Assembly: GCF_003576645.1 (NCBI RefSeq)
Contig: NC_044920.1
Coordinates: forward strand, 11,661,536-11,725,535
DNA: 64,000 nt
Reading direction: 5' to 3'
Source of the DNA: Ipomoea triloba
Taxonomy: Eukaryota > Streptophyta > Magnoliopsida > Solanales > Convolvulaceae
Shown here: positions 21,981 to 33,545 of the stretch, one piece after another
How the letters are laid out: every line of letters starts with the position of its first letter
How positions within the stretch are numbered: position 1 is the stretch's first letter
Translations under genes and position numbers: made by a program
The notes under the pieces: generated by a model
What the model saw: only the letters and a program-made list of their open reading frames with translations
Database searches by the model: none
What the model was told of the DNA's origin: nothing

Positions 21981-23452
21981 GAATAGAAAAGATGATAATC
22001 AAGCCAAAGTTTACGAAAGAAATCAATTGAACTTTTAATACTTGGTCTAAGAAAACATTCACCACTGGATTTTAGTAACTGATCATAGATTCACGGTTAA
22101 TTCATAACAATTGAACATTCGTTGTGAGATTAATTCTCGATTTTCCTTAGTCATAGACAATCAAACACAAGCGGTATCAACTACCCCTAACTACCAAATA
22201 ACACAAGACAAGCACTTATATTTAATTTGATAGCAGCATTAAAATGAGAAAATCAACGAAACTAAATAACATAAACACATGCGGTTATGTTTACTTTAGA
22301 TTAATATTCTTCCTATGATTAAATTAACACTAAGCCGTGATAAAATTAATCATAGTTGCTACACAGATTAGAAAACCAATTAAACGAACCGTTAACTAAT
22401 CTAGCAATAAACTCTTCAAGAAATTAAACTAGTGGGCCTCCTAGCAATTAACTGGAACAGTCATATAAAATAAAACAAATGAAAGCACAGGAGAATATCA
22501 ATTACTCAAATGTATATGAATTCAACATTAAGGAGAATATCAATTACTCAAATGTATATGAATTCAACATTAAGAAGAATATCAATTACTCAAATGTATA
22601 TGAATTCAACATTAAGAACAATATCAATTACTCAAATGTATATGAATTCAACATTAAGAACAAATTCAATCTCACAGTACAGAATGATCCAGACATTAAG
22701 AACAAATTCAATCTCACAGTACAGAATGATCCAGAGTTCATGTAATCTTTTGACCAAGTTTAGAGAATTAGCCTCGCAGAGCCATGAACCAGAAAATTTT
22801 AACAGAAAAATAAAAACTTGTAAACTGGAGAAACTATCAAATTATGCACAGCTAGTCTGATTCCTCAACAACAAGAACTCACTACTATTTATACACTTCT
22901 AATCCCAACAAAAAACTCTTAAATTGAGGAAAATAATTAATTTGAACCTCTCAAAATTAGACCTAAATGGTGAAAATAATCCTTGCCATCAGTTTCCCTT
23001 GTTGACCAACGAAATCCTCCAAGCTTTAACCGTCAAAATCTTTGCTGCTGTTTTGACGAAGTATCCTCCAAGTTTCGTCGCCGGTTCGTACGTACGTTAA
23101 GCTGCTGCGCAGAAAAGAATTACAAATCCAAAATGTTTGAATTCATTCCTTTTCTTTTAGTTATTTAGGTTATTATATATTGTGGGCTAACTTTATTAAA
23201 CAAATAAATAAATGGGCTATGATGTTATGGGCTTATTAATCCACATTAATTAAAATATAACTCTTATTTTGGGCCAATAATTAAAACTAGCATCTTAAAC
23301 CTTACTAATGCCCAATAATTATTATAAAATATTTATTCTAACTAATTAACTCTAGAATCCTAAAAATATTAAAATAAAGTAAAATAAAAATTAATAAATA
23401 TAAATATACTTTAAAAACATACTTAAATTAAAGTGTAAAAATATGTTCATCA
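21795..23452 (-). repeat. 3' LTR of Athila-like element
   Basis: The plus-strand ends are TGGCGAGCTGTCG and ATGTTCATCA. It is longer than its partner because of an expanded AAAT microsatellite near 21940-21980 and tandem 42-bp duplications at 22491-22734. The adjoining GTGGGGGAATT on the minus strand (23453-23464) is the polypurine tract. Confidence 0.9.
22491..22734 (+). repeat. Tandem 42-bp duplications in the 3' LTR
   Basis: One 42-bp unit beginning GAGAATATCAATTACTC is present about four times (22491-22658). An overlapping second unit beginning ACATTAAGAACAAATTC occurs twice (22651-22734). The partner LTR at 32300-32400 has each once. Confidence 0.95.
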
Positions 23453-23705
23453 AATTCCCCCACACTAGGACGTTTGCTTGTCCCCAAGCAAAAAGATTAT
23501 TTGCTAAAATAAAATTAAATTTTCAAAACTCATAACACATCATGAACAACAATCTGAAGCACCCTGCAATTAATAAGTTAGCACCCGAGTTCAAAATATG
23601 GAGAGAACTAAATAAGTAAGCCCTCACAGGAATATCACTCATCACGCTCAAGTGTTTGATGGGTGTAAATTCTACTCAAGTTCATTCCTATAAAATTGCT
23701 CTACC

Positions 23706-23706
23706 N
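23706..23706. other. Single N: join between two copies of the same 1-kb segment
   Basis: 22641-23705 and 23707-24729 are the same sequence: 1023 bp each once the extra 42-bp unit in the first is removed, with one substitution noticed. The N lies exactly at the join. Confidence 0.9.
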
Positions 23707-24729
23707 TATGAATTCAACATTAAGAACAAATTCAATCTCACAGTACAGAATGATCCAGAGTTCATGTAATCTTTTGACCAAGTTTAGAGAATTAGCCTCG
23801 CAGAGCCATGAACCAGAAAATTTTAACAGAAAAATAAAAACTTGTAAACTGGAGAAACTATCAAATTATGCACAGCTAGTCTGATTCCTCAACAACAAGA
23901 ACTCACTACTATTTATACACTTCTAATCCCAACAAAAAACTCTTAAATTGAGGAAAATAATTAATTTGAACCTCTCAAAATTAGACCCAAATGGTGAAAA
24001 TAATCCTTGCCATCAGTTTCCCTTGTTGACCAACGAAATCCTCCAAGCTTTAACCGTCAAAATCTTTGCTGCTGTTTTGACGAAGTATCCTCCAAGTTTC
24101 GTCGCCGGTTCGTACGTACGTTAAGCTGCTGCGCAGAAAAGAATTACAAATCCAAAATGTTTGAATTCATTCCTTTTCTTTTAGTTATTTAGGTTATTAT
24201 ATATTGTGGGCTAACTTTATTAAACAAATAAATAAATGGGCTATGATGTTATGGGCTTATTAATCCACATTAATTAAAATATAACTCTTATTTTGGGCCA
24301 ATAATTAAAACTAGCATCTTAAACCTTACTAATGCCCAATAATTATTATAAAATATTTATTCTAACTAATTAACTCTAGAATCCTAAAAATATTAAAATA
24401 AAGTAAAATAAAAATTAATAAATATAAATATACTTTAAAAACATACTTAAATTAAAGTGTAAAAATATGTTCATCAAATTCCCCCACACTAGGACGTTTG
24501 CTTGTCCCCAAGCAAAAAGATTATTTGCTAAAATAAAATTAAATTTTCAAAACTCATAACACATCATGAACAACAATCTGAAGCACCCTGCAATTAATAA
24601 GTTAGCACCCGAGTTCAAAATATGGAGAGAACTAAATAAGTAAGCCCTCACAGGAATATCACTCATCACGCTCAAGTGTTTGATGGGTGTAAATTCTACT
24701 CAAGTTCATTCCTATAAAATTGCTCTACC

Positions 24730-25990
24730 ATAGGCTTGCATATCTTCTCAATCACCACTACAAGAGCCATGCATGACACAAATCATAAGGACTTTTCGTA
24801 GCTTGTAATGGGGTTAGGGCTAAGGTAGGAAAAATTTAGGAAAGTAGCTCAAAAAGCTTTCAAACTAGAGGAGCAGCAAATACAAATAATCCAACGCACT
24901 TAGTTCCCATTCAGAAACACTCTCTTATTGACATTCAACACTACTATCATTCTCAAAAATAGATAAATCTTCCTCCAATATCTCAAGATCTTTCCCCATA
25001 CTTCATTTATTCAAAAGTAACTTCAAACTCAAAACTAACTGATGATTCTTTCTCATTTTCCCCTAAATTCCAGCAACATTGTTTCATTTTCAAACATATA
25101 TTCTTCATTTTTCCATTCATTTTTCAATCTTTCATACTTTTTTTTTGTTTTTGTTTTTTTTTTTACTCATGAACTGCCTTCACTTTCTTTGTTTGTTTTT
25201 TTTAAACAAGAATTGCCTTCATTTTTTTTTTTTATAAAAGACAAAAATAATTGGCAAAAAAGATACAACCCACCTCACTCTCAATCTTATTAACAAAAGC
25301 AAGTGATCTCTCCCACACTTATTCTTCACAAACCACGTAGATTACATAAGGAATTTAAAATTTGCTCCACTAGTTATTCAGCTGGGTCAAGGCATTAATT
25401 TATGGTATAAAAGGCTTGTAATGTGGTTTAAATAAAGAAAGGAATGGCCACAAAGCTCAAAGTGGGTTAACAAAGGAAAATAAATCATAGGACAAATCGG
25501 TTATTTGGCTAGTGAGGCTCAAAATGAAATAATGGCCTTAATCACACTCGAATCATGCATGGTCAAATTAGCTTTAACAGAGAATCAAGACAAGTTCTAG
25601 AGAAACAAAATTATGGAAGAAATCACACAATAGAAAGAAAATAAGACCGAAGTGTCAGTCAATGGCTCAAAGTCTCTCAGGTTTATTGCTTACTTAATTT
25701 AGCCACTACATATCAAACAAGAAATGCTAACAAACTAATCACAGCTTGCCAAACTATTTATTCAATCATGTTATGAATTTCAAGAAAGGAAAATATAATA
25801 ATTTTTTTTAAAATTTTGCAGAAAATAGTAGTAGTAGTAAAATATTTCTGAATTTTTTTATATAAATAAATCTAAACTCCCTCCCCCACACTTATTATCA
25901 ACATTGTCCCCAATGCTGAGTAAAAATGCACAGAAAAGGGATTATTAAAAATAATACAAAGATTAAGAAGAAACTTCCCTTTTAGTTGCT
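24730..25990 (-). other. Athila 3' non-coding region
   Basis: This T-rich and A-rich stretch lies between the end of integrase and the 3' LTR, the place where some Athila elements carry an extra env-like frame. No such frame is seen here. A short Phe-rich frame at 25042-25293 is low complexity. Confidence 0.6.
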
Positions 25991-28278
25991 CTTATTACTC
26001 AAAATAAACTGGATCTTCAAGAAGTACTTCTGCAACGTTTTCAACTCGAAACTCATCATGGTAAGGTTTAAGCCTATGGCCATTCACCTTGAATATCTTA
26101 GAAGTCTGCAAACTTTGAATCTCTATTGCACCATGAGGAAATATATTAGTAACAATAAACGGACCAACCCAACGAGAACGTAACTTACCCGGGAATAGAC
26201 GAAGCCGTGACTGGAAGAGTAGGACTTTTTGTCCAATTGAAAATTCTTTTCTCAAAATCATCTTGTCATGGAATGCTTTCGTCTTGTCTTTGTAAATTCT
26301 TCAATTCTCGTAAGCCTCATTGCGAATTTCCTCCAACTCAGAAAGTTGCAACTTCCGGTGCAGGCCACTTTCATCAATATTCATGTTAAAGTTCTTGACA
26401 GCCCAATATGCTTTGTGCTCCAACTCAACTGGAAGGTGACATGCTTTCCCAAACACAATGCGATAAGGGGACATACCAATAGGTGTTTTGTATGCAGTTC
26501 TGTACGCCCACAATGCATCATCTAATCGCAAACTCCAATCCTTCCTGTTTGGGTTGACTGTTTTCTCAAGGATTGACTTGATCTCTCGGTTAGACACCTC
26601 TGCTTGCCCATTAGTCTGTGGGTGGTAGGCAGTTGACACCTTATGGGTGACATGGTACTTCCTAAGCAATGCTTCAATAGTGCGATTACAAAAGTGAGTT
26701 CCCTGGTCACTTATTATAGCTCTTAGAATCCCAAACCTGGAAAAGATGTTAGACTTGATAAAATATGCAACAACTTTAGAGTCATCAGTCCTGGTGGCCT
26801 TAGCGTCCACCCACTTTGAAACATAATCAACAACAAGTAAAATATAGACAAAACCAAAAGATACAGGAAATGGGCCCATAAAATCAATGCCCCAGACATC
26901 AAAAACCTCACAAAATATGATCGGAGTTTGTGGCAATTCATTTCTCCGGGATAAATTACCTGACTTTTGGCAAGCATCACATGACTTACAAAATGAATAT
27001 AAATCTCTAAATAAAGTTGGCCAATAAAAACCACACTCCAACACTTTCCTTGCTGTTCTCTTGGCACCAAAGTGACCTCCACAAGCATAAGAGTGACAGA
27101 AAGCGAGGATTGAAACAATTTCATCATCAGGTACACATCTTCTTACTACTTGGTCAGCACAATGCTTCCACAGGTATGGTTCATCCCACACATAGTACTT
27201 GGAATCACTCTTGATTTTATCTTTTTGGGTTTTAGATAACTCATGAGGAAATTTGTTAGCAACCAAAAAATTGACTATGTTAGCATACCATGGTAAAATC
27301 ATTGTTGCAGCAAGTAGGTGTTCATCAGGGAATGCTTCTTGCAGTGGAGGTTCAGGTTCGATGTGCACCAAACGACTTAAATGATCCGCCACAGGATTTT
27401 CTGGCCCTTTCCTATCTTTGATCTCCATATCAAACTCACTCAAGAGGAGTATCCATCTTATCAATCTTGGTTTGGCTTCCTGCTTTTTCATCAAGTAGCG
27501 AAGAGCTGCATGATCAGAATAAACTATAACTTTAGTACCCAACAAATAAGACCTAAATTTTTCCAAAGCAAAAACAATGGCTAAAAGTTCTTTTTCTGTA
27601 GTAGAATAGTTTTTCTGAGCATCATTTAAAGTTCTAGAAGCATAATAAATAACATGGGATGCTTTCCCGATCTTTTGACCCAACACAGCCCCTACTGCGT
27701 GATCACTTGCATCACACATAATCTCGAAAGGATAGTTCCAATTAGGTGGCTGAATGACCGGGGCAGACGTCAACAACTCTTTTAATTTGTCAAATCCTCC
27801 TTTACACTCTTCATCAAACTCAAAGGAGGTTTCTTTTTGCAGCAATTTGCACAAAGGTAGGGCTATCTTCGAGAAGTCTTTGATAAATCTTCGGTAGAAA
27901 CCTGCATGTCCAAGAAAAGAGCGGACTTCCCGCACATTAGTAGGATAAGGTAGAGATTCAATAATATCAACTTTAGCTTTATCAACCTCAATCCCTCTAG
28001 ATGAAATAACATGCCCAAAACATTACCTTGATCAACCATAAAATGACATTTTTCAGAATTTAACACAAGATTACTTTCTATGCATCTTCTCAGAATAAGT
28101 GTAAGGTTATGCAAACAATTATCAAAAGAATCTCCATAAACGGTAAAATCATCCATGAAAACCTCTATTATATGCCCAACATAATCAGAAAATATGCTAA
28201 CCATACACCTCTGAAAGGTGCCTGGGGCATTACAAAGGCCAAACGGCATGCGTCGATATGCAAAAGTGCCGAAGGGGC

Positions 28279-28362
28279 ATGTAAAAGTTGTCTTTTCCTG
28301 GTCATCTGGAGCAATTGCAAATGTAAAAGTTGTCTTTTCCTGGTCATCTGGAGCAATTGCAA
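28279..28362 (-). repeat. 42-bp tandem duplication inside RT (first)
   Basis: 28279-28320 is repeated at 28321-28362, adding 14 residues next to APDDQEKTTFT without changing frame. Confidence 0.95.
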
Positions 28363-28416
28363 TCTGAAAATAACCTGAATAACCATCAAGAAAACAAAAA
28401 TAAGAACGACCAGCTA

Positions 28417-28500
28417 ACCTTTCTAGCATTTGATCAATAAAAGGTAAAGGGAAGTGGTACCTTTCTAGCATTTGATCAATAAAAGGTAAAGGGAAGTGGT
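28417..28500 (-). repeat. 42-bp tandem duplication inside RT (second)
   Basis: 28417-28458 is repeated at 28459-28500, duplicating HFPLPFIDQMLER and keeping the frame. Confidence 0.95.
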
Positions 28501-30133
28501 ATTTTCTTGTTACAGCATTCAACTTCCTATAATCTATACAAACTCGCCATCCATTTTGAATACGAGTGGGAACCAGTTCATCATTTTGGTTTTTCACAAC
28601 TGTAATTCCTGTTTTCTTAGGAACCACCTGAGTTGGGCTAACCCATTTGCTGTCTGAAATTGGATAGATTATCCCAACTCCAAGGAGTTTAAGGACATCT
28701 TCCTTCACTACTTCCATCATGGGTGGGTTTAGCCTCCTTTGCGGTTGACGAGATGGTTCTGCTCCTTCCTCTAGTAGAATTCGGTGCATGCAAGTGGATG
28801 GACTTATTCCTTTGATATCTGCAATTGTCCACCCAATAGCAGTTTTGTGTTCTTTCAACACATGGACAAGCTTTTCTTCTTCTGCTGCAGAAAGTTTAGT
28901 TGAAATTATAACTGGTAATGTTTTATTTTCTCCCAAGAAAGCATATTTAAGGTGTTCGGGGAGAGGTTTCAACTCGGGGATAGGTGCCTGCACAACAGAG
29001 GGTAACAATTTTTTGCTAGAAACAGGTAAAGCCATATAAGAAACATTATTATGTTGGTTCAATTTAGGACAATAATTCAATGATGCAATAGCCTCTTGTA
29101 AATTGGCACTCAAAGCAAACTCATTATTCCCCTTTTCAAGGTGTTCACTAATAACAACTTTCAATTCATCCTTACCATCAAATTCAAAAACTTCTTCAAC
29201 TAATGAATCAAGAATATCAATAGAATAAGCAGAGTTATCATCACTAGGACATTTCATAGCATCATAAATATTGAATGTAACAATATTACCATCAAACTCC
29301 ATAGTAAGTGTACCACTGTGAATACCAATTTTTGTTTTTGCAGTTTTTAAAAATGGTCTTCCTAGTAGAATAGGTGCAGAATGATCATTATTTTCCATAT
29401 CAAGCACATAGAAATCAGTAGGGAATATCAAATTATTAACTTGCAACAATACATCTTCAATAACACCCCTAGGATATGCATTAGATCTATCAGCCAATTG
29501 GATGACCACACTAGTTTTATTCAAAGGTCCAAGTTTTAAAGAAGCATACACAGAATATGGCATAACATTAATAGATGCTCCTAAGTCTAACATGGCTTTC
29601 TCAAGTCTAGTATCACCTATCATACAAGGAATAGTAAACATACCTGGATCCTTGCATTTTTCAGGAAGCTTGCTTTGAATCACAGCTGAGACATTCTTTC
29701 CCATTATCACCTTCTCACCTCTTTTTGATTTTTGCTTCCTTTTTGTTGTACACAACTCCTTTAAGAATTTAGCATATCTAGGAACTTGTTTTATTGCATC
29801 AAGTAATGGAATATTTACTTCACAATTTTTGAAAGTTTCATATAACTCTACATCTTTCGCTTCTTTTTTAGATTCTGACAAAGCTTGAGGGAATGGGGGA
29901 GTTGGTTTATAATCAGAAAGACTAGGAAACTTACCTGGAGAATTTTCGTTCTTGCTAGTTTCCTCTTTTTCTTGGTCTACTGATGGGGTAACATTTGCAG
30001 GACCTTCAATTTTCTTACCACTTCTCAAAACAATTGCACTTGCATTTTCTCTTGGATTGACCACCGTTTGAGAAGGTAATTTTCCAGAACTCTGTGCCTC
30101 CAACTGACTTACCGTAGTTGCTAGTTGGCCCAT

Positions 30134-31471
30134 TTGTCTTTCTAAGTTCTAGATGCTAGCTTTCGTTTCTTGAAAATTGGACTTTGTTTCTTGTTGGAAT
30201 AGTTGTGTTTCTTGCTGAAATTGTATAGTGTTAGTGGCAAGAGACTTAACAATGTCTTCAAGATTCATACTTGAGTTAGAGCTTTGGGCCGGTGGTTGTC
30301 TTGAAGGAAATGGTTGTCTATACTGCTGAAAATTGGAACGATTCTGAACAATCTGGTTCCCTTGTGAGTTTCCATAGCTAAGGTTCGGGTGATCCCTCCA
30401 ACCAAGATTATATGAATTAGAAAATGGATCATACTTACCTTGAGGTTGTCCAGGAAAACCTCCAGCCGCATTGACATGTTCAATAGGTTCTTCTTGAAGA
30501 GTTGGGCAAGCATCAGTTTGGTGTCCAACTACCGAGCAAATTCCACAAGCTTTCACAGTTTGCATATTTCCTACAGCTAATTGCCGAACAAGAGTAGTTA
30601 AACCAGCCACTTGTTGTTCAAGATTGGAAATACTTACCTCATTCATTTGCTAGGATGGTTGGACAAACCTACTGCCAAACTGTTGAGAATTTGCAGCCAT
30701 GTTTGCAATTAGATTCTTTGCAGCATCTGGTGTCTTATCAACTAATGCACCTCCACTTGCAGCATCAATCATGCTTCTATCAGTTGGAAAAAGTCCTTCA
30801 TAAAAGTACTGAATAAGTAATTGTTCCGTGATTTGGTGATGAGGACAGCTTGCACAAAGCTTCTTGAAACGTTCCCAATATTCATATAATGACTCGCCAT
30901 TGTGTTGCCTTATACCACAAATTTCCTTTCTGATGTTGGCTGCCCTTGAAGCTGGAAAGTATTTTTCAAGGAACACCGTCTTCAAGTCATTCCATGTGGC
31001 AATGCTCCCGGAAGGTAGATAGTATAGCCAATCTTTTGCTGAATCTTTCAAAGAAAATGGAAATGCTCTCAACTTGATTTGTTCTTCAGTAACCCCCGTG
31101 GGTTTCATACTTGAACATACCACATGAAATTCTTTTAAGTGTTTATGAGGATCTTCACCTGCAAGTCCATGAAAAGAAGGCAAAAGATGAATTAACCCAG
31201 ATTTTAATTCAAATTGTACATTAGCATCTAAACCAGGAAACGTAATGCATAAAGGCTGTTGATCTAAATTTGGAGCTCCAAGCTCTTTTAAAGTCCGATT
31301 TTGAGCCATGGGTTTTTCTTCTGAATTAGAATGTGAGGAAGATGGGGAATCAGTAGCCAGTGCACTAAACTCCAATTTCCTCCGAGATTGTTTTCTTAAC
31401 CTGCGTAGAGTTCTTTCAATTTCTGGATCGTATGGCAATATTTCTTGATTAGCAGATCGAGTTATAGGCAT
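30134..31471 (-). pseudogene. Athila gag with two in-frame TAG codons
   Basis: The start at 31471 (MPITRSANQEILPYDPEIER) is the usual Athila-type opening. The capsid domain has DPHKHLKEFHVVCSSMKPTG, LKDSAKDWLYYLPSGSI, FLEKYFPASRAANIRKEI and GESLYEYWERFKKLCASCPH. A CX2C-type knuckle (CGICSVVGHQTDACP) is in the second part. TAG codons at 30650-30652 and 30149-30151 fall in the otherwise continuous frame that runs on into pol, and each fits a former CAG (Gln). Gag would form the virus-like particle. The two stops suggest loss of function by point mutation, not by rearrangement. Confidence 0.85.
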
Positions 31472-31621
31472 AAACCATAAAAGATATTGCAGAAATTAGA
31501 CAAAGTAATGAAGACACCAAAAATTTATTAATTTTTTGTTTTTTTGTTTTTTGACAAATAGCGAAGAAGAATAAATGAATAAATAAGCAAACGAATAAAC
31601 ACAAAAATAAACTAGAAAAGC

Positions 31622-31639
31622 TCCCCGGCAACGGCGCCA
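31622..31639 (-). other. Primer-binding site (Asp-tRNA type) of Athila-like element
   Basis: The minus strand reads TGGCGCCGTTGCCGGGGA, the PBS typical of Athila elements, five bases from the 5' LTR. Confidence 0.9.
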
Positions 31640-31644
31640 AAATT

Positions 31645-33106
31645 TGGCGAGCTGTCGTAGGCTCCCAAATTAAACCTTAAAAACGTAGTAGTGAGAGTAA
31701 GGATCGTTCCCACGAGAAGTAACTAGTTTGATTTATGAGTTCAAATTAAAGAGGGGGGTTTGGTATGAAATTAACATTCAAAATAAGTAAATAAATAAAT
31801 AAGAATAGAAAAGATGATAATCAAGCCAAAGTTTACGAAAGAAATCAATTGAACTTTTAATACTTGGTCTAAGAAAACATTCACCACTGGATTTTAGTAA
31901 CTGATCATAGATTCACGGTTAATTCATAACAATTGAACATTCGTTGTGAGATTAATTCTCGATTTTCCTTAGTCATAGGCAATCAAACACAAGCGGTATC
32001 AACTACCCCTAACTACCAAATAACACAAGACAAGCACTTATATTTAATTTGATAGCAGCATTAAAATGAGAAAATCAACGAAACTAAATAACATAAACAC
32101 ATGCGGTTATGTTTAATTTAGATTAATATTCTTCCTATGATTAAATTAACACTAAGCCGTGATAAAATTAATCATAGTTGCTACACAGATTAGAAAACCA
32201 ATTAAACGAACCGTTAACTAATCTAGCAATAAACTCTTCAAGAAATTAAACTAGTAGGCCTCCTAGCAATTAACTGGAACAGTCATATAAAATAAAACAA
32301 ATGAAAGCACAGGAGAATATCAATTACTCAAATGTATATGAATTCAACATTAAGAACAAATTCAATCTCACAGTACAGAATGATCCAGAGTTCATGTAAT
32401 CTTTTGACCAAGTTTAGAGAATTAGCCTCGCAGAGCCATGAACCAGAAAATTTTAACAGAAAAATAAAAACTTGTAAACTGGAGAAACTATCAAATTATG
32501 CACAGCTAGTATGATTCCTCAACAACAAGAACTCGCTGCTATTTATACACTTCTAATCCCAACAAAAAACTCTTAAATTGAGGAAAATAATTAATTTGAA
32601 CCTCTCAAAATTAGACCCAAATGGTGAAAATAATCCTTGCCATCAGTTTCCCTTGTTGACCAACGAAATCCTCCAAGCTTTAATCGTCGAAATCTTTGCT
32701 GCTGTTTTGACGAAGTATCCTCCAAGTTTCGTCGCCGGTTCGTACGTACGTTAAGCTGCTGCGCAGAAAAGAATTACAAATCCAAAATATTTGAATTCAT
32801 TCCTTTTCTTTTAGTTATTTAGGTTATTATATATTGTGGACTAACTTTATTAAACAAATAAATAAATGGGCTATGATGTTATGGGCTTATTAATCCACAC
32901 TAATTAAAATATAGCTCTTATTTTGGGCCAATAATTAAAACTAGCATCTTAAACCTTACTAATGCCCAATAATTATTATAAAATATTTATTCTAACTAAT
33001 TAACTCTAGAATCCTAAAAATATTAAAATAAAGTAAAATAAAAATTAATAAATATAAATATACTTTAAAAACATACTTAAATTAAAGTGTAAAAATATGT
33101 TCATCA
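31645..33106 (-). repeat. 5' LTR of Athila-like element
   Basis: 1462 bp, ending at the TSD GTTTC. It contains single copies of the words duplicated in the 3' LTR, so it represents the ancestral LTR arrangement. Confidence 0.9.
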
Positions 33107-33314
33107 GTTTCCTAAGGGAGAAATCTCTCATGGCTTGTATAAATAGGGGTTCTAGGCATCGAGAGATGTAAAAGCTCTTCATTGTATTCAAAGACAATTT
33201 GTAATACAAAAGAGGGCTGAAAAGTTACTCTAGTTTTCCAATAATATTAGTCGATTTTCCGATGGTGTTGGCCTGCCGTTCGACCACTCCATTGGAGATA
33301 AAACCAACAGCACT

Positions 33315-33545
33315 CATTACACGCAAAGTGAGATCACTTCTACGAATACAAACCCTTCGTAGCTAAGGGTGAGATAATACACCGAACCCTTGTCCCTAGG
33401 TCCCTTGTGCACTCATCACTCACAAAGTGATGGCACTTCTATGAACACAAACCTTTCGTAGGTAACAGTGAGATAAGACACCGACCTCTTGTCCCTAGGT
33501 CCCTTGCAAACTCATCACTCGCAAGTGATAGTACTTCTACGACCT
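33315..33545. repeat. 99-bp tandem repeat
   Basis: Units begin at 33315, 33414 and 33513 with CATYACWCRCAA-like words and share CACTTCTA, GTGAGATAA and TTGTCCCTAGGTCCCTTG. The third is incomplete. Confidence 0.85.

Larger units (their letters stand above)
25995..30133 (-). pseudogene. Athila pol: protease, RT, RNase H, integrase
   Basis: From 30133 the frame reads MGQLATTVSQLE. It passes a protease-like region with AMLDLGASINVMPYSVYASL (DLGAS in place of DTGAS, usual for Athila) and APILLGRPFLKTAKT. RT follows with VQVVPKKTG-like entry, WRVCIDYRKLN, CFLDGYSGYFQI, FGLCNAPGTFQRCM and VFMDDFTVYG (catalytic MDD). Two 14-residue in-frame duplications lie inside RT: HFPLPFIDQMLER and AIAPDDQEKTTFT. 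A one-base loss near 28018 shifts frame. The next frame (27935-26301) has RNase H ([23 protein letters not shown]), the integrase HHCC region ([18 protein letters not shown]) and core residues in [20 protein letters not shown] and [16 protein letters not shown] near 26300 precedes the C-terminal segment ([12 protein letters not shown]). Confidence 0.9.
21795..33106 (-). mobile_element. Athila-like Ty3/gypsy retrotransposon, 11.3 kb
   Basis: It is bounded by the 5-bp TSD GTTTC at 21790-21794 and 33107-33111. On the minus strand the order is 5' LTR (33106-31645), PBS for the Asp-tRNA type, gag, protease, RT, RNase H, integrase, a long 3' non-coding region, polypurine tract and 3' LTR (23452-21795). 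By eye about 14 substitutions separate the two LTRs over some 1.4 kb, so it is young. Coding frames carry three stops and one frameshift. About 1 kb at the 3' end is repeated at an N join and is probably an assembly effect, so the true length is nearer 10.3 kb. Confidence 0.9.
21302..33309 (+). repeat. Solo LTR of a gypsy family, split by Athila insertion
   Basis: The LTR is made of 21302-21794 and 33112-33309. It starts TGATGGGGGATAAACT and ends ATAAAACCAACA. It is flanked on both sides by the same 5 bases, GCACT (21297-21301 and 33310-33314), and no PBS follows it, so it is a solo LTR left after LTR-LTR recombination. The same family provides the LTR at 35202-35824, which is followed by PBS and gag. 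The 11.3-kb Athila element lies inside it with its own TSD. Confidence 0.8.

Noticed and set aside
22479..22860. Repeat-protein-like frames NYSNVYEFNIK and YMNSTLRTNSISQ
   Set aside because: Product of 42-bp tandem duplications in a non-coding LTR.
23983..24192. Conserved 61-residue frame MPSVSLVDQRNPPSFNRQNL seen three times
   Set aside because: It recurs only because it lies in the Athila LTRs and the duplicated LTR segment. No start context or domain.
25042..25293. Possible env-like frame in the Athila 3' region
   Set aside because: Short, Phe-rich and low complexity from poly-T; no signal peptide and membrane arrangement that would support an envelope-type protein.
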